From NCBI GenBank assembly GCA_963969395.1, contig OZ017798.1, positions 7,990,173 through 8,054,172 of the forward strand: DNA of 64,000 nt, in the 5' to 3' direction. Shown in pieces: positions 19,546 to 32,604 of the stretch. The DNA is from Pseudoscleropodium purum (taxonomy: Eukaryota > Streptophyta > Bryopsida > Hypnales > Brachytheciaceae). The notes beneath the pieces are model-generated. The model had not been told where the DNA came from. It saw only the letters and a program-made list of their open reading frames with translations, and ran no database searches. The stretch's first letter is position 1; each line of letters opens with the position of its first letter. The position numbers and the translations under genes are program-made.

Positions 19546-22500
19546 ATGTTGACTAGAAGTTTGAAAAAAATGAATTTACAACCACAAATTGCTGATTTTT
19601 AATTTTAAAATGATACTATAAGAAAAATATGCACTATGATGTTCAACACTATAATAAAAACCTAAAAATGGATTTACAAAGATTTGAGCACCAATTGCAT
19701 CTAATATAAATTGTTGCACTTTTTATTTTAAAATTTATGCGATTTCAATTTTTTCCAAAATAATATAAATTTTTTACAACTGACAAAAGATATGTGATCA
19801 AATTCTGAGAAAGAAATAAAATAAATCAAATTGATTTTATAAGTACTTGCAAAATGAAGTTTGAAAAAATAATATAGACTTGGCCTTAGAAGGTCAAGAG
19901 TCTCTAGACTTGAGTTGACATGGAAGTCTTGGCACCTATGAAATCATTATGTTGGACTTAGGATATATTTGTTGACCAATAGTTGATGTTGGACTACATA
20001 TTTGTCAATACAAGAAACCCCAATGATCCAAATCATATAGATGCAAAATGGACCCTCTCAACTCTCATATTTTTTTTAATTTAAATTCTAATCTAATTTT
20101 TATGGTCTTATTTTTTGGAAATTTATTGAATTCCAAAAGTTTTGATTAGTCCCCTCAATTGAAAATTGACACATTGAATTTTCTATAGATTTGTGTCTAA
20201 TAGTTGCAAAATTGATACTCATATTTTATTTTATTTCAAATTCTAAATACTTATAGACTTTTTTGGAAAAATTAATTGGCCTCCAAAGGTTTTCATTGAT
20301 TTTTATAAAAGCTTTTCAACTCCCTCAACTAAAAAGACATTGGATTTTCTTTAGACTTCAATTTTAATTGAATAACTTTGAGATTCCATTATTTTTGTTG
20401 TAAGTTTTGTTGACCATTTTTTTAGTTGTAACTTCAAACAAACACTATATTTAATTTGTCAATTTATAAATTTTGTTGGTTTAATTAGAAACCTTTTAAC
20501 TCTTATATTATTTTATTTTATCCCATATTTTTTTGGCCTTTGTTTCACAACAATTAATTGATCTACAAAGGTTCCCATTTGGTTCCCTTAAAATCTTTTG
20601 AACTCATTAAATTGAAAAGACACTGTAGACTTTTTTTCGTCATGTGACTTTAGATTATATCATTTTTATCTTGGCTTCATTCCAAAATCTTCATCTAGCT
20701 TCATTTCACCATTTAGTTGTGATGCTTCAAAAGGCACCCTTTAGTTGTACAATGAACCTTATATATGTCAATGCAAAAATTCCACAGATCATTTCAAAAA
20801 TCAGCTAAACAAGTTTGGCCTAAAAGTCATCACTGAAATAATAATACTTGTATTTAAAATTTTACAATTGAAAATCTATTAAAAACAAATACCACTCTAA
20901 AATTGACAATATTAAAGATGCAATTAATTATAGAAGAAATTTCAAGGTTGGATTGTAAATTTTATTTATAAATCTCAATGATAGCACTTATAAATCAAAC
21001 CTTACTGAAATGAAATTTAAAATTTGTATTTATAAACCAAGGGCTTTAGCAAGGTATGGTCCACTAGTTCATACTCCTTAGACAAACCTTTTGTACACTC
21101 TTGTGCACTCAATGATCACTCTAATTCATATGGACAAAATCTTGATTTTTACATCACTTAAAAATATGTTTTGCATTGGATTGTTACAAAATTCAAAGAA
21201 AATAATTGTAAATTCATATATATAGAATGAGTGTATTAAAATTTTACTTCACCAAAATTTAAAAAAATAGAAGATATAGAATTTTAAAACCTCTCATTTA
21301 ATAATACATTGACTAAAGAAGATCAATACTTTGAGGATAAAAAATGACCAATTTTGATTTTATATTAGGATTTTCATTATAAATCCCTCCTACAAATTTC
21401 CACTCAAAATAGAAATTTAGTACTTGATGATTTTATTCCAGATATTTCTCTTTTGAAAGAATGTAAAGTTCTAAATTGTATATACAATCCACCTTTTAAA
21501 ATTTTTTAATGCATTAGGTTGTACAACAATGCACTAGTACATTTATGAATGCTTCATTTAAACTAATAAAAATAATTTTCTTTCAAATTTTTAAATTTTC
21601 TCAATAAAAAATATGATGATCTACCCAAATAAATGTCTTTTTTTTCTAAAAGAGTAGATGACAATATAATGGGTGGTAATTTGAAGATTTGAAAATCCTA
21701 CAAAACAATGAAAATTAGTACATTGTGACTTGAAAGCATAGTTGCTATTATGTGAGCCTAGAAGCATGAGCACATGAGCTTAGAAGTCCTCGATAATTCT
21801 AAAGTATCTATATTAAAACTACCTATATTATAGGTGTTTATACTAAAAGCACCTTCAATGGTTGTAGAGTATCTCTTGATACATATGCTTAAGGCTCATT
21901 GGCTGGCACTTCCACGCTTATATACTAGCATCATTGGATATGAAAGCAAGTAGAGCTAACTATGTAAATGCCCCTAATATCAAATTAATTTTCAAAATTG
22001 TTGTTCATAGTAAATTTTTACTAAACCTTCAAGTCAAGAAATATATCAATGTATTTAGGAGTTCATTTTGCTTTTTCAAGCTCACTCTTAGTCACTTGAA
22101 TGCTCGCACTTTTTTTGCAACAACATCAAAGGAATTTATTCAAGGGATGACTTAGAGTATCCATTAGAAACTATGTGCAATAAAATTTTGAACCTCCTAT
22201 TTTATATCCTAAAATTTAAACAAATAAAATTTTAAAAAAGATAAAAATATATTTTGCACTTTGAAAGTTTATGTTTTGAATTGTTGATTTTTTTAATTTT
22301 TTAATTATAATTAGTTATAAATTTTTGAGAAAAAAAAATACACTATAGAGCTAAAGATAATTTTCCACACCCTTATTTTATATAACAAAAAAATTCTAAA
22401 AAAATTCTAAAAAAAAAAATCTTTACTAAAAGTTTTTTTTCCTTGAATAATGATGCAATGGTCATCTAAATTTATTCTCTATAAATATTTGAGTTGAAAA

Positions 22501-24489
22501 ATATGCCATTTTAATTCATTTTTCAATCTCTTCCAGAAATCATTTCATATGTTATTTGGATTGGAATTTTTGGCAATGGAAACTTACACTCATTGTCATT
22601 GTCAAAGAAAGTTCAAAATTTTAGGTTGAAATTATAGTCTATTAAAAAGTAAATAAGGGGCCAAAAAATCACTTGTTCACACATAGTTTGTTATAGATAC
22701 ACTAAATGACCTCCCCAAGGGATTTTAGCATGAGATTGAGTTTATATGTTAATTCTAAGTGCAAACATGTAACTTGAAGCCAATAGGTTTTGTCAAATTT
22801 TAAAATATCTCAATTATATACTATTGGATATATCAATTGTAGATATAATCATGCTCTTTGTATGTAATGTTTGATTGTCACTTCTTTGAAAATGGGTTTC
22901 AACTAGAGAGAAGTAGACCTTTTGCTATTATTCAACTACATTCTAGTGGACAATGCAAGGTAGAGTAGTAGTGCCTAACTTCTACCCATGAATTAGCCTT
23001 TTACATTGGAATCTACTAGAAGCCTTTGACATTGAACCCAAGAGAAATAAATACTTAGAAATGAATTGGCATGAAGCACTCAAAATTAGATTTGTGTTCT
23101 ACAAAGAGATGTAATGCGGATAAAAATATGTCTTAGAAGAATGGTTAACCTGGTTTTGTAGACTAGAATCTAAAGGGCCTTGCTTCAAAAAAATATTATG
23201 ATAATTCCACAAAAATATAGTAGAAGAATGCATCTACAATGTAGCAAATTCATAGTAATATCTAAAAAGTGATTCAAAGATTAAACAAGGTCACATCACG
23301 CATGTATATATGAATAATTTTTTGAAGATTCATATAAGACTAAAATTACAATATAGATAGTTTATAAAGTGATTTTGTAAAATTTTGAATTTTAAAATTT
23401 ATTACATGTAGTTAATAATTGGACAAGTAAAAACATTTAGATTTTTTATCACTCACAAAAGCACGTGACAGATTTTATAGTTGTACAAATGCAAAAATCT
23501 AAGATCTAAATATATCACATGCTACTTCAAAGAACCTTGCAATGTTATTGGTTGAAAACAACAATGAATAGAACAAACAAATACATTCTTTTAAGCAATT
23601 GTAAAGGATATTTAGGCTCAATGTAAGTTTTCCTACAGCCAATGTGAATGAATTAGTGTCATTTGTATTACTTTTGGATCTAAAAGTAACTTTTAAAAAA
23701 TAAATGAAATTTTGGTTATTGTAGAATTTTTAATTAAATTTTGGAAACAATAATTTTTGGAGAGGGCTTTGAAATGTGCCATCAATAAGCTGTAATACTT
23801 CACCCCAAATTCATCTAGAATTATATGAAAAAACAAATAATTATAGGCAAGGCCTTCAAATTTTCTATCATATACGTCTCAATTCAAAAAATCCCCTTCA
23901 AAACAAGAAATTGAATATTTCAATTGTGGCCTTATTGAATCATTAAATGATAATTTGAATTTTGGTAGAATAAACCAAATTGGGATTTTTAAATCTCTCT
24001 TAAATGTGCATTATGAAGCTAGTGCAAATGATCAATTAATCATGAGTTTCTACCCTTGTCATGGCAACACACAACCTCAAAGTTATACAAAAGTTCTAAT
24101 AATTTTCTTAGTGTAGGAACTGGACATTCAAATTGTGATTCAAAATACAAAATTTAGTTGGATAGATTTATCTTTGGGGAGGAGGGGAGGGGGGGGAGAG
24201 TGATGATAAAAAGTTGGACAAACTTTAGTTGAAGTATTGGAGATGTTTTCCTCAAAATTCCCTAATAACTAACTAAGTCTCTCAAACTGGATATAACGTG
24301 TAAAGATTGAATTATCTCTCTATAAGCACAATATTCATATTTAATAATTTGATCTTATCTAGTATTAAATACACACAAGGGCAATACACTTATATATCTT
24401 TAATTTGACCCTTTTCTCAGTAATATTCTCAAATATCCTACATACTTGTTAAACTACCATTGCACGTAGTACATTTGTCCCACATTCAA
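19546..24489. other. AT-rich repeat-derived intergenic DNA
   Basis: No supported gene. It holds three degenerate tandem units (about 20058-20650) and otherwise low-complexity AT-rich sequence. A purine-rich run at about 24176-24205 resembles a polypurine tract but has no LTR partner that I could see. Confidence 0.4.
20058..20650 (+). repeat. Three degenerate units of an approximately 155-bp repeat
   Basis: Units begin near 20058, 20216 and 20498. Each shows in order an ACTCTCATATTTT-like start, a TTTTTTGGAAA block, AATTGATCTACAAAGGTT or a variant, CCCTCAACTAAAAAGACA or a variant, and a T-rich GACTTTTTTT end. Divergence is high and spacing uneven (158 and 282 bp), so the array is old or has been interrupted. 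Confidence 0.6.
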
Positions 24490-25045
24490 AGTACTAGAGT
24501 TATAATGTGACTATCTCCTAAACAATTGGGGTCAATCCTTTGAAAAGTAGGGGTGGTCCTTTTTTCCCAAATTGTGAAGATGTATTACAAAATGCAATTT
24601 AGAATATTAATTTAATGATGGCTCTCAAACAATAGTTGTAAAATATAATTCATATATCATATACATACAATTAGGTCATCTAGTATACAAACCAATATTT
24701 ATAATAAAAATTGAAACTAAAAATTAAAAATTCCTTCTAAAATTAATTGTAGATTGCATCTTTGTGATTTTCACAAGAATTTTTTTCCTTAAAGTTCAAA
24801 ACATTATGTTGTAGTCATAGTGGTTTTTGAAGATTTTCATTTTACTTTTTTATTCAAATCTTTTTGAATGGTCACTTTTTGAATTGAAAAGGTCACTTCT
24901 AAGGCCAGAACTATGAATGCCTATTGAACAATAGAATATTTACAAACAACAAAATCATGACAATCTACATCACACAAATGTTAAAGAACTAATATAAGAA
25001 TCTTAAAAAATAATAGAAAGATGAGAAAACACGTTTTTGTGTGCT
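24490..25045 (+). repeat. Dispersed repeat B, copy 1
   Basis: This approximately 550-bp segment aligns by eye, in the same order and strand, with 32605-33145. Shared words include TTGTAAAATAT, AAAAATTCCTTC, TTGTAGATTG, ACTAATA-AAGAATCT and ATAGAATATTTA. No coding content is seen and the ends are not defined. The copies are about 8.1 kb apart; they could be old LTRs or independent copies of one repeat. Confidence 0.55.
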
Positions 25046-25539
25046 TACAACTAATGTGCTTGCATTCAACCAATGTTCAAAGTTTGAATGGTTGGTTGGT
25101 TTGGAGGGTTAACCCTTGAAGGACATTGAGTGTTTAATGGATAACTTCAGTGTTTACTCTAGAAACAAAGAATGCCCCTACTTATAGGTTCAATAATTGA
25201 AGCATTTTGGTGACTACCTTGGTCGGTGGGCTTGTCTTTTTCAAAGATTAAAGAGAGTCCAAGTACTTAGAATATATGATATTCGAACTAGCAACTCTAA
25301 ACCTACCAAATAGTATTGATAGTATATAAAGTAGAACAAAACGATGCCGTTATCGAAAAATCTTTTTTATTTTCATTCCGATCAAACCCAAATGAAATTT
25401 CCATTGCAAGTTGGGTCCCTCCGTAGCGCCGCAACCCCTACAGTTGTTTAAGCTTTTGTGTTGCTTGCAATAAGATATTGCTGCATGCAGTAGCACATGC
25501 ACTCCTTGTGTTTTTTTTCAATTACTTAAGCATATTTTA

Positions 25540-26240
25540 GAGCGCTCATCATGACGGAGGCCACTCAGTCAGTACAAGGAGCCAGCTATTTCACAACAAC
25601 ACCTAAGCTTAAATAATGTGCAGAAATTGTTTTGAAAATTGTTTTTGTTAATGGCAGGGAGTACTGTTATGGACATGGTGGCTTATTAAAGTTGGATTCC
25701 TAAGGACAATTGAAACAGCTTGCAAATGGCTGTAAAGCAAAGCAAGGCAAGGCAAAGGGACCAAAGGAGCATCTTGAAGTTATGCTAAAGCAACTGAAGA
25801 TGGCAAGAGTTCCGTCGTGGTGGGGAAAGCCAAGATGCTTGGCTTGGCTTCACATGTACCTTACCGTAAATTTTTTTGTTGCCTTTGGACAGAGACTATG
25901 GCATCAACTCTTTGGTTTTCTGAATCTGAGTCCCCAAATTCTATCAATAACCACACTCACACTGCACAACATGGTTAGGGTTTGTTTGGAGTGGACAGAG
26001 TCTTACGGTCACATCATTCTTGTTTGTAAACCAAAGGTGTGACACAATGTATTGTGACATGGCCGAGAATGATTTGGGCGAGAAACGCAGCCTTGAATCA
26101 AGGCTCATCACAATCACCTCGAAAGAGACAAAAACTAGAGATCGTGATTTGGTTTGTTAAATGATGAACTTGAGCATGTCACACTACAGTGACAATTGCT
26201 GGAAGAGCAAGGCTTTGGTTTGTGGGAGGAGTAACTTGAG
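25540..26240 (+). other. GC-richer island with unassigned open frames
   Basis: Within very AT-rich DNA this island is richer in GC. A frame starting at an ATG near 25551 reads MTEATQSVQGASYFTTTPKL, stops, and continues in the same or neighbouring frames as GREYCYGHGGLLKLDS and then an open run at 25710-26042 with a lysine-rich part and PSWWGKPRC. I do not recognise the family. It may be a gene fragment carried by a transposon or a decayed gene; alternative explanations cannot be separated here. Confidence 0.35.
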
Positions 26241-27542
26241 GTGAAAACACCCGAAAACATCAAAATAAGCCATCCTGTTTAGATGGAGGCACCTTTTTAG
26301 ATAAAAACATTTTTGCAGCCTTTGCAATTGGAATCCTGAATTTTAAAATTAAATTAAAAAAAATTTGGATGAGATATGTAATTACTATGAATTTTCAATG
26401 TGGAAGCTCTATACCACCAAAACCATCACATAGGTTAGTTTTAAAACTAAAAGCTCAAAAATCAAGAGTTAACCGATCACAATTAAGTATGAGAAGTCTT
26501 TTCATTGCACTAGGAGGGACAATTTCAAGAGAATTTGACTTGGTAGGAATGGGTCCACAAACAATTTTGGGTGTTTTCACCTTACACTAGTTCCATAGCA
26601 AGTTTGTCCAAAAGCAAGTGTAATGCATGTCATTGTTTGGTTGGTTGAACATGGTTCATTATGATGTGGATGTAACTTATTGAGTTATTTGTCATCAAAG
26701 GAAAAAATAGTTATTTGGCTTTTGTGGCCCTCCTACTCCTAATGGGTAGCAACAAAGTCATTTACTCTAACACATCCTTGATATGAGCACAATTATTTCC
26801 ATATTTGATGTCTAACTAGTATCATGTATACTCTAACATGTATACTTCAATTGTCAACAAGATCTAACAAAATCTAAAATAGGTTTGATAATTCAAATGT
26901 TTATTTGGACAATTTTGATTTGGAATTTGTTTAGAAAAGTTACCCTATTGCTAACGTAGAAGCAATCTGAGAGGTAACATCACCTCTAAACGTTTGAAGA
27001 TGTTCTATTGATTGAACCTACAAAAAACAAAAAAGTATTCTAAATCTACAAATCCTAAAACAATAATGAAGATGTTTTGTATCCTTTGGAAGATTTTAGG
27101 GGGTTGTGGATGAAAAAAAACATTCTTCTACCCAATTATTATTTTTGAAATTTTTTGAATTCAGTTTCATTGAATTATATTGAATATTCCCTCACCATTG
27201 TATTATTGCTTGATCCATGGATCTCCCTGTTGTGCATTTTGATCATCTTATCTTCTAGACTCTTGGATGTGAATTTTAGCTATAAAAATGATATTTTTTG
27301 AATTTGACTTCAAGTAACAAAATAAAATGTATCAATTTTAGTTTCTACTCTAATTTTGGAGAATTCAATATTTTCTTGCAATTTGAACTTTGGACCTATT
27401 GGTGTAGTTTGTTGATTTTATGATCTTATTATAACACAATAACTTTGGTTTACACCATGATGTAATATACTGTAATATATACCTATAGGGAGACCCTACT
27501 TCTACCAATTTTGCCCACAAACATCGGTCTTTATTTACATGG
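26241..27542. other. AT-rich intergenic DNA
   Basis: No supported gene, RNA or bounded repeat is seen. Confidence 0.4.
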
Positions 27543-27546
27543 TTAA

Positions 27547-28463
27547 TCCCTAAAGGACCAAGCTATGTTTTTTTGGCAACATAGCAATTTTGGGCAGCTC
27601 ATTACAAATGGAGTTTTTATTTATTTATTCTAAAATTTTCACACAAGATGGAGACAAGATTTTTTTTAAGGCCCACCAATTTTCATACCTTTTGATCACA
27701 TAGTTAAAAATTTATTATATGTTTTTTTTTCCCTAGATGGACAATCTAGGCAGATAAGATAAAATTACTTTTTTCATAATAAAAAAATTGAAATTGGTTT
27801 TTTAGATTTATATTTAAGTGGAAGACTTTGAATCAATCTATTTTGATCAATGAGATGAAAATTATGAAGAATTTTAGTTTGTGGCTAGTTATGGATTCTT
27901 TACTCTAAAACAAACTTTGAAATCTTTTATTTAACTCAATTTTCAATATTTAAAAAAATAAAATTAAACCATATGATGTAGATTGTTTATTACAATACTT
28001 CAACCATTGGGATTGGCATTTTGCAATTCCATAATTAAGTTCTTAACAATTTAGTATTTTGAATCATTCTTTATTTCTTTCTACTTACTATTTTTTTTTT
28101 ATATATTGTACAATTCGAAATGATCTAAATTTTTTCAAGCATATAGTCAATTTGCTTTGAAGAATGATTCTAAAGAAGCACTACCATTTTAGACATTTTT
28201 TTCCTACAAAAGTGACCTTATAAAGTGCAATTGCTTGGATTTTTGCAAGGTCCAAAAAAGATTTTTGTCAATTCAAACACTAATATCTTGCCATCTGTGT
28301 AGTGGAAATTTTTGAAATTTTTTCCACATCTTCTCAGACTAGAATACTATAAGATCATGTGGTTGAATGTATTAAAAAAACTTTAAAAAAAACTTGGTTC
28401 TTGTCTTAGAAATGACAATTTTGGAGCATGTTTGGTGAAAACATAGTCAAGGAACTTTAGGGG
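27547..28463 (-). mobile_element. TTAA-flanked 920-bp element, copy 2 (reverse)
   Basis: The copy begins TCCCTAAAGGACCAAGCTATG and ends AAACATAGTCAAGGAACTTTAGGGG, with TTAA at 27543-27546 and 28464-28467. It is 917 bp, in the opposite orientation to copy 1, and contains the family words in reverse. Both termini are well preserved, which makes this the clearest example of the inverted terminal repeat (about 25 bp) and TTAA flanks. Confidence 0.85.
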
Positions 28464-28467
28464 TTAA

Positions 28468-29828
28468 ATAACCCTAGATCAAATTCATACAAAATACTAA
28501 AAAGTGCATAATATTATGAATCAACACTTCAAAGTTCCCTTTTGTTCCCCTCTAAACAGTATGAGCCTCCAACATTTCAACTTCCTGTCCAACCAATGAC
28601 TCTACAAATTTAATTTAATTAGCTCCCTTTAATATACTAGTAGTGTAAATTTTCAAGAGGTGGTCGCTTTTAGTGACTATTGCACTTCACCTTCAAAAAT
28701 TTGAAACTCATGTGTCTCCAAAATTTGAAATGACTTGGATTAGATGCCAATTCCATTTTTCTTCCTACAAAAGTTTACTAAAAATTGTTTCGAGGAGTTT
28801 AGCTTCCCCAAAAGGCAATCAGCACTGAAATAGTCACTTTAAGAGCAAACTACCTAATTTGATTTAGATTAGCTAACAATGTTACGTAGTGAATTGGTAG
28901 TCACCAATCAACAGGTGACAATACACAAAAGTTGTAATTTTTGCACTTGGCCAAGAATATTTATTGCACATAAAAAAGGTGCATTTTTCAAGTTCTCCAA
29001 AATGCAGCTTAAAACTTCTTTTTTCTTTTCTTTTTCTTGAAAAACATGGACAATTTCCATTGAAAAAGAGGAAACATAACACATAATTGAATTGTACAAT
29101 GTAACATGGACAATTTTCCTTCTGAATTGTACAATGTAAGGGAGCTAACCCATTTCTGACTAGGGACCCATTCTCGTCATATAAACTACACTCTTTCCAA
29201 TTAGCAGGAAAAAGCAGGAGATTAACGATGGCACAATTTCCAATGCAATTGCGGAGCATTACGATTGGTTGCACTCTTGGTTGATTTTGCAACACACCTG
29301 TGGTTGAAAATAGGAAGACCTATATGATAAGAATGTGTCGAACAAAATCTTCAACTAAAAAAATTTATAGTAATAAAATTCTGAAAAAATATGGAATCCT
29401 TCTAAACTCTATTTCTGTAGATGGGAAAATTTCTCCACTCAAGAAAAGCGCTCCAGATATGGGAAATTGCTTAAGCTGCCGGAAAGTGGGTTGGCTCCCT
29501 TAAACCTTGCATTTCAACTGAAGCTGTACATTACCTTACTCAGAGTGTTCTCGCCTCCTGTTCTCCCGGCTTTGCTAGTAACGTAGAGTACTAGGAAGTA
29601 CTCTGTATAAAAAGTTCACTTTGTCCACATTTTCCGACTCTTTCCACAATTTGTCCAATGTTGGAGACCTCAACATTGTCGGAAGGGTATATAGAATATA
29701 CTTTTCTTTGATGATGCCTAAAGTTATGTAGCCCTACCAACTAATTCTCATGGCCAATCACAACTCTTGCATACCCTAGTGAACATGCACACAATGTATT
29801 TGTAGAAGACATTCAATTTCTACTATTG
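28468..29828. other. Intergenic DNA with an old repeat and a short duplicated segment
   Basis: About 28680-28850 resembles 46300-46455. Around 29040-29140 the words ACATGGACAATTT and AATTGTACAATGTAA each occur twice, a local duplication. A GC-richer patch at 29480-29640 has no frame I recognise. No gene is supported. Confidence 0.45.
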
Positions 29829-29956
29829 TTCAACTCCTAAAGGATCAAACTGCATTTTTTGGCAACATAGAGTTTTGGGGCAACTCAACACAAACAGAAT
29901 TTTTGTTTTTCTTCTCTGAAATTTTCACACAAGATGTGTCCAAGGAGTATCTTTAA

Positions 29957-30881
29957 CCCCTGAATGAATGAGACTATGTTTTCACCAAAACCACTCCAAA
30001 ACCGCCATTTCTATTACAAGTACTAAATTTTTGAACACATGTAACTATAGGATCTTGTAGTATGCAAGTTTGAAAAGATGTGTAAAAAATTTCAGAAATT
30101 TCCACCATGTAGATTGCAAGATATTAGCATTTGAAGTGACAAGAATCCTTTTTTCAGCCTTTCAAAAGTTAGGGCAGCTGTACTTTATAAGGTCACATTT
30201 GTATGAAAAAATGTCCAAAATGGTGGTTACTCTCTAAATTAATTCTTCAAAGCAAGTTGGCTACATGCTTGAAAAATTCCAAATCATTTGGAATAATACA
30301 ACATATAGGAAAAAAATAGTAAGTAGAAAGAAGGAGGGAATGATTCAAAATACTAAATTGTTAACAATTTATTTATGGAATTGAAAATGCCAATCCCAAT
30401 GGTTGTAATGTTGTAATAAACAATATACACTTAGAAATTTTGTTTTTTCCAAATATATTGGAAATTGAGTTAAATAAAGGACTTCAAAGTTTGTCTTAGA
30501 GTAAAGATTCAATAATAATCCACAAACTTCCAAAAAACTAAAACTCCTCGTAACTTTTGACTCATTGATCAAAATGGAATGATTCAAAGCTTTACAAGTA
30601 TATATTATTCTAAAGAACCAATTTCTAATTTTAATTTCTAAAAAAAATGATATTTAAAGAAGTTTTTTTTGTTTCATGGACGGCCCAATGAGTAACGAAA
30701 ATACATATCATACAATAACTTTTTAACCATGTAGTCAAAAATTATGATAATTGTTAATCCTCAAAGCTACTCCTTGGGCACATGTTGTATTAAAATTTCA
30801 AAGAAAAAAATTTAGAAATTCATTTGTAGTGAGTTGCCCAAAATTTCTATATTGCCCCAAAGTGCAATTGGGCATTAGGGG
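29957..30881 (+). mobile_element. TTAA-flanked 920-bp element, copy 3, nested in an older copy
   Basis: It starts CCCCTGAATGAATGAGACTATG after TTAA (29953-29956) and ends GCAATTGGGCATTAGGGG before CTAA (30882-30885). It is 925 bp. The left flank is the text that in intact copies precedes an internal TTAA, and the text that normally follows appears at 31125, so this copy landed in that TTAA. Confidence 0.82.
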
Positions 30882-30885
30882 CTAA

Positions 30886-31121
30886 GAGCATCTCTACTAG
30901 TTCTTCCCTATCTCTATCTCTATGTGGATGAAGAAAGACCAAGTATAGGGATAGGGAATGCTCTACCCTAAACATATAGGGAAGATGACTTTGAGTTCCC
31001 TAAATCTCCCCCCATATAGGAAATTGGGCATTGTATTCCCTAAATATTTAAAGATAGAGAACCTTGGTGGAAATGAAATTCACCAGAGTAGGGATAGGGA
31101 ATGCCCTTGGTTGAAATGCTC
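30886..31121 (+). mobile_element. TAA-flanked Tourist-like MITE
   Basis: The element reads GAGCATCTCTACTAG at the left and TTGGTTGAAATGCTC at the right (an imperfect inverted repeat), with TAA on each side (30883-30885 and 31122-31124). It is 236 bp and carries the word AGGGATAGGGAATGC twice. TAA targets and GAGCATCTC termini fit PIF/Harbinger-type MITEs. It sits exactly at the right junction of copy 3, using the TAA of its target duplication. Confidence 0.75.
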
Positions 31122-31374
31122 TAAAGCCAAACAATTTTTATAACTTTTGACTATATGGTTAAATAATTATTGTTTGGTATGTCATTTTCAGCGAAGTGCG
31201 GATAGCGTGGGCAATTCAACAAATCACTTTTTTAAGAAATAAAAAATTTGAATTGGTTTTTATAGGTTTTTAAATACATGAAAAGCTTTGAATAATTTCA
31301 ATGTGATTAATGAGATGAAAGCTATGAGGAGTTTTAATTTGCGAACATGCACAAATTCTTTGAAAACCATACCT

Positions 31375-31730
31375 ACTTGCAAACTAAAAGTCCTTATAAC
31401 TTTCATCTCATTGATCACAGAATGATTTGAAAACTTTCCACGTATTCATAAACCTAAGGAACCAATTTCAAATTTTTATTTTTTTAAAAAGTGATTTTTA
31501 AGAAGTTTTTTTGAGTTGCCTAGGTTGCCTACAAAACAAAGAAAATTGCATATTACACAATAATAATATGACTATGTAGTCAAAAGTTATGAAAATTGTT
31601 AGGCTTTGAAGCTAATCCTTAGGCACATGTTCTATGAAAATTTCAACAAAAAATAAATGAAAATTATATTTGTAGTAAACATCCAAATTTGCTATGTTGC
31701 CAAAAAATGTAGCTTGGTTCTTTAGGGGGT
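31375..31730 (+). mobile_element. Fragment of the TTAA-flanked family, 3' part
   Basis: Forward 3' portion running from the CTTGCAAACTAAAAGTCC region through GTAGTCAAAAGTTATGAAAA to the terminus GGTTCTTTAGGGG, followed by GTAA. It interrupts the older reverse copy. The 5' half is missing. Confidence 0.65.
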
Positions 31731-32100
31731 AAAGAATGAATTCAAAAAGTAATCACCATTTGGACATTTTTTCATACAAATGTTACCTTGCAAAATGTAA
31801 TTGCTTTTGCAAGGTTAAAAAAAAAGATTGTTGTCAATTCAAACGTTAATATATTGGAATCTACACTATGGAAATTCTAAATTTCTTACACATCTTTTTA
31901 GACCAGCATACTATAAGATCCTACAATTGTATGTGTACAACAATATTTTTTGCTAAAATTTTGTACTTGCACTAGAAATGGCAGTTTGGAAGTATTCCTA
32001 GTGTAAGGGGTTAGGGTTGCCTTCAAATCCACTTGTCAAATTGTACTATCAAAGGCCTCGGCAATGTGCCTACAATTTGACACTAATAGCAATTAAACAC

Positions 32101-32104
<4 letters not shown>

Positions 32105-32157
<53 letters not shown>
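32105..32157. repeat. (TA)n microsatellite, 53 bp
   Basis: An uninterrupted TA dinucleotide run of 26-27 units inside AT-rich DNA. Such runs vary in length between individuals and may be affected by assembly. Confidence 0.97.
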
Positions 32158-32160
<3 letters not shown>

Positions 32161-32604
32161 CTTTTAGTGGATTTTGTTAGCAATTGAAAATAGATTCTAA
32201 TGCATTTTAGTATACATTATTTGGATACTGTTCATATAAGTTATGATATTTAAAAAAATTTCGCTACCAATGTACCAAAAATCAACATTAGACTCTCCTA
32301 GACTCTCATGTTTTGGTTGTATACATCTTGTGTCATCAATATCTAGGTTTTTAGTGTTATTTCTTAGTTGGCTCATATTTGGTAGTTATGATTATGGGTG
32401 CATTTATCTTAATTGCACATCAAGCAAAAGATACAATTAAAGTAATGTGAATCTTTAGAGGTGAAAGGGTGTGAGGTTCACTTCAATTTTAAAACACCTA
32501 AAGTTAAAAAAATTTCAAGCCAAAAATTGTTCCAAACCTTTTCTTTCCTAAAATATTGTTGTATTATTTGTCTTTGTTATGTGTTTGACATATATAATCA
32601 TAAG

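Larger units (their letters stand above)
29829..32014 (-). mobile_element. Older TTAA-flanked element copy, interrupted by nested insertions
   Basis: The reverse-oriented 3' end is at 29833-29952 (CTCCTAAAGGATCAAACTGC onward). It breaks at the internal word CTTTAA, resumes as AGCCAAACAATTTTTATAAC at 31125-31370, and ends with the 5' part at about 31735-32010 (ending TGTAAGGGG then TTAG). Between the pieces lie copy 3, a TAA-flanked MITE and a forward 3' fragment (about 31375-31730). The middle of the older copy is partly deleted. The pieces fit together at a site that other copies show uninterrupted. Confidence 0.75.

Noticed and set aside
24176..24205. Purine-rich run resembling an LTR retrotransposon polypurine tract
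   Set aside because: No adjacent LTR start with a partner, primer-binding site or pol domain could be found.
28882..29295. 137-residue - strand open frame
   Set aside because: No recognisable domain; it spans a local duplication in AT-rich DNA and looks accidental.
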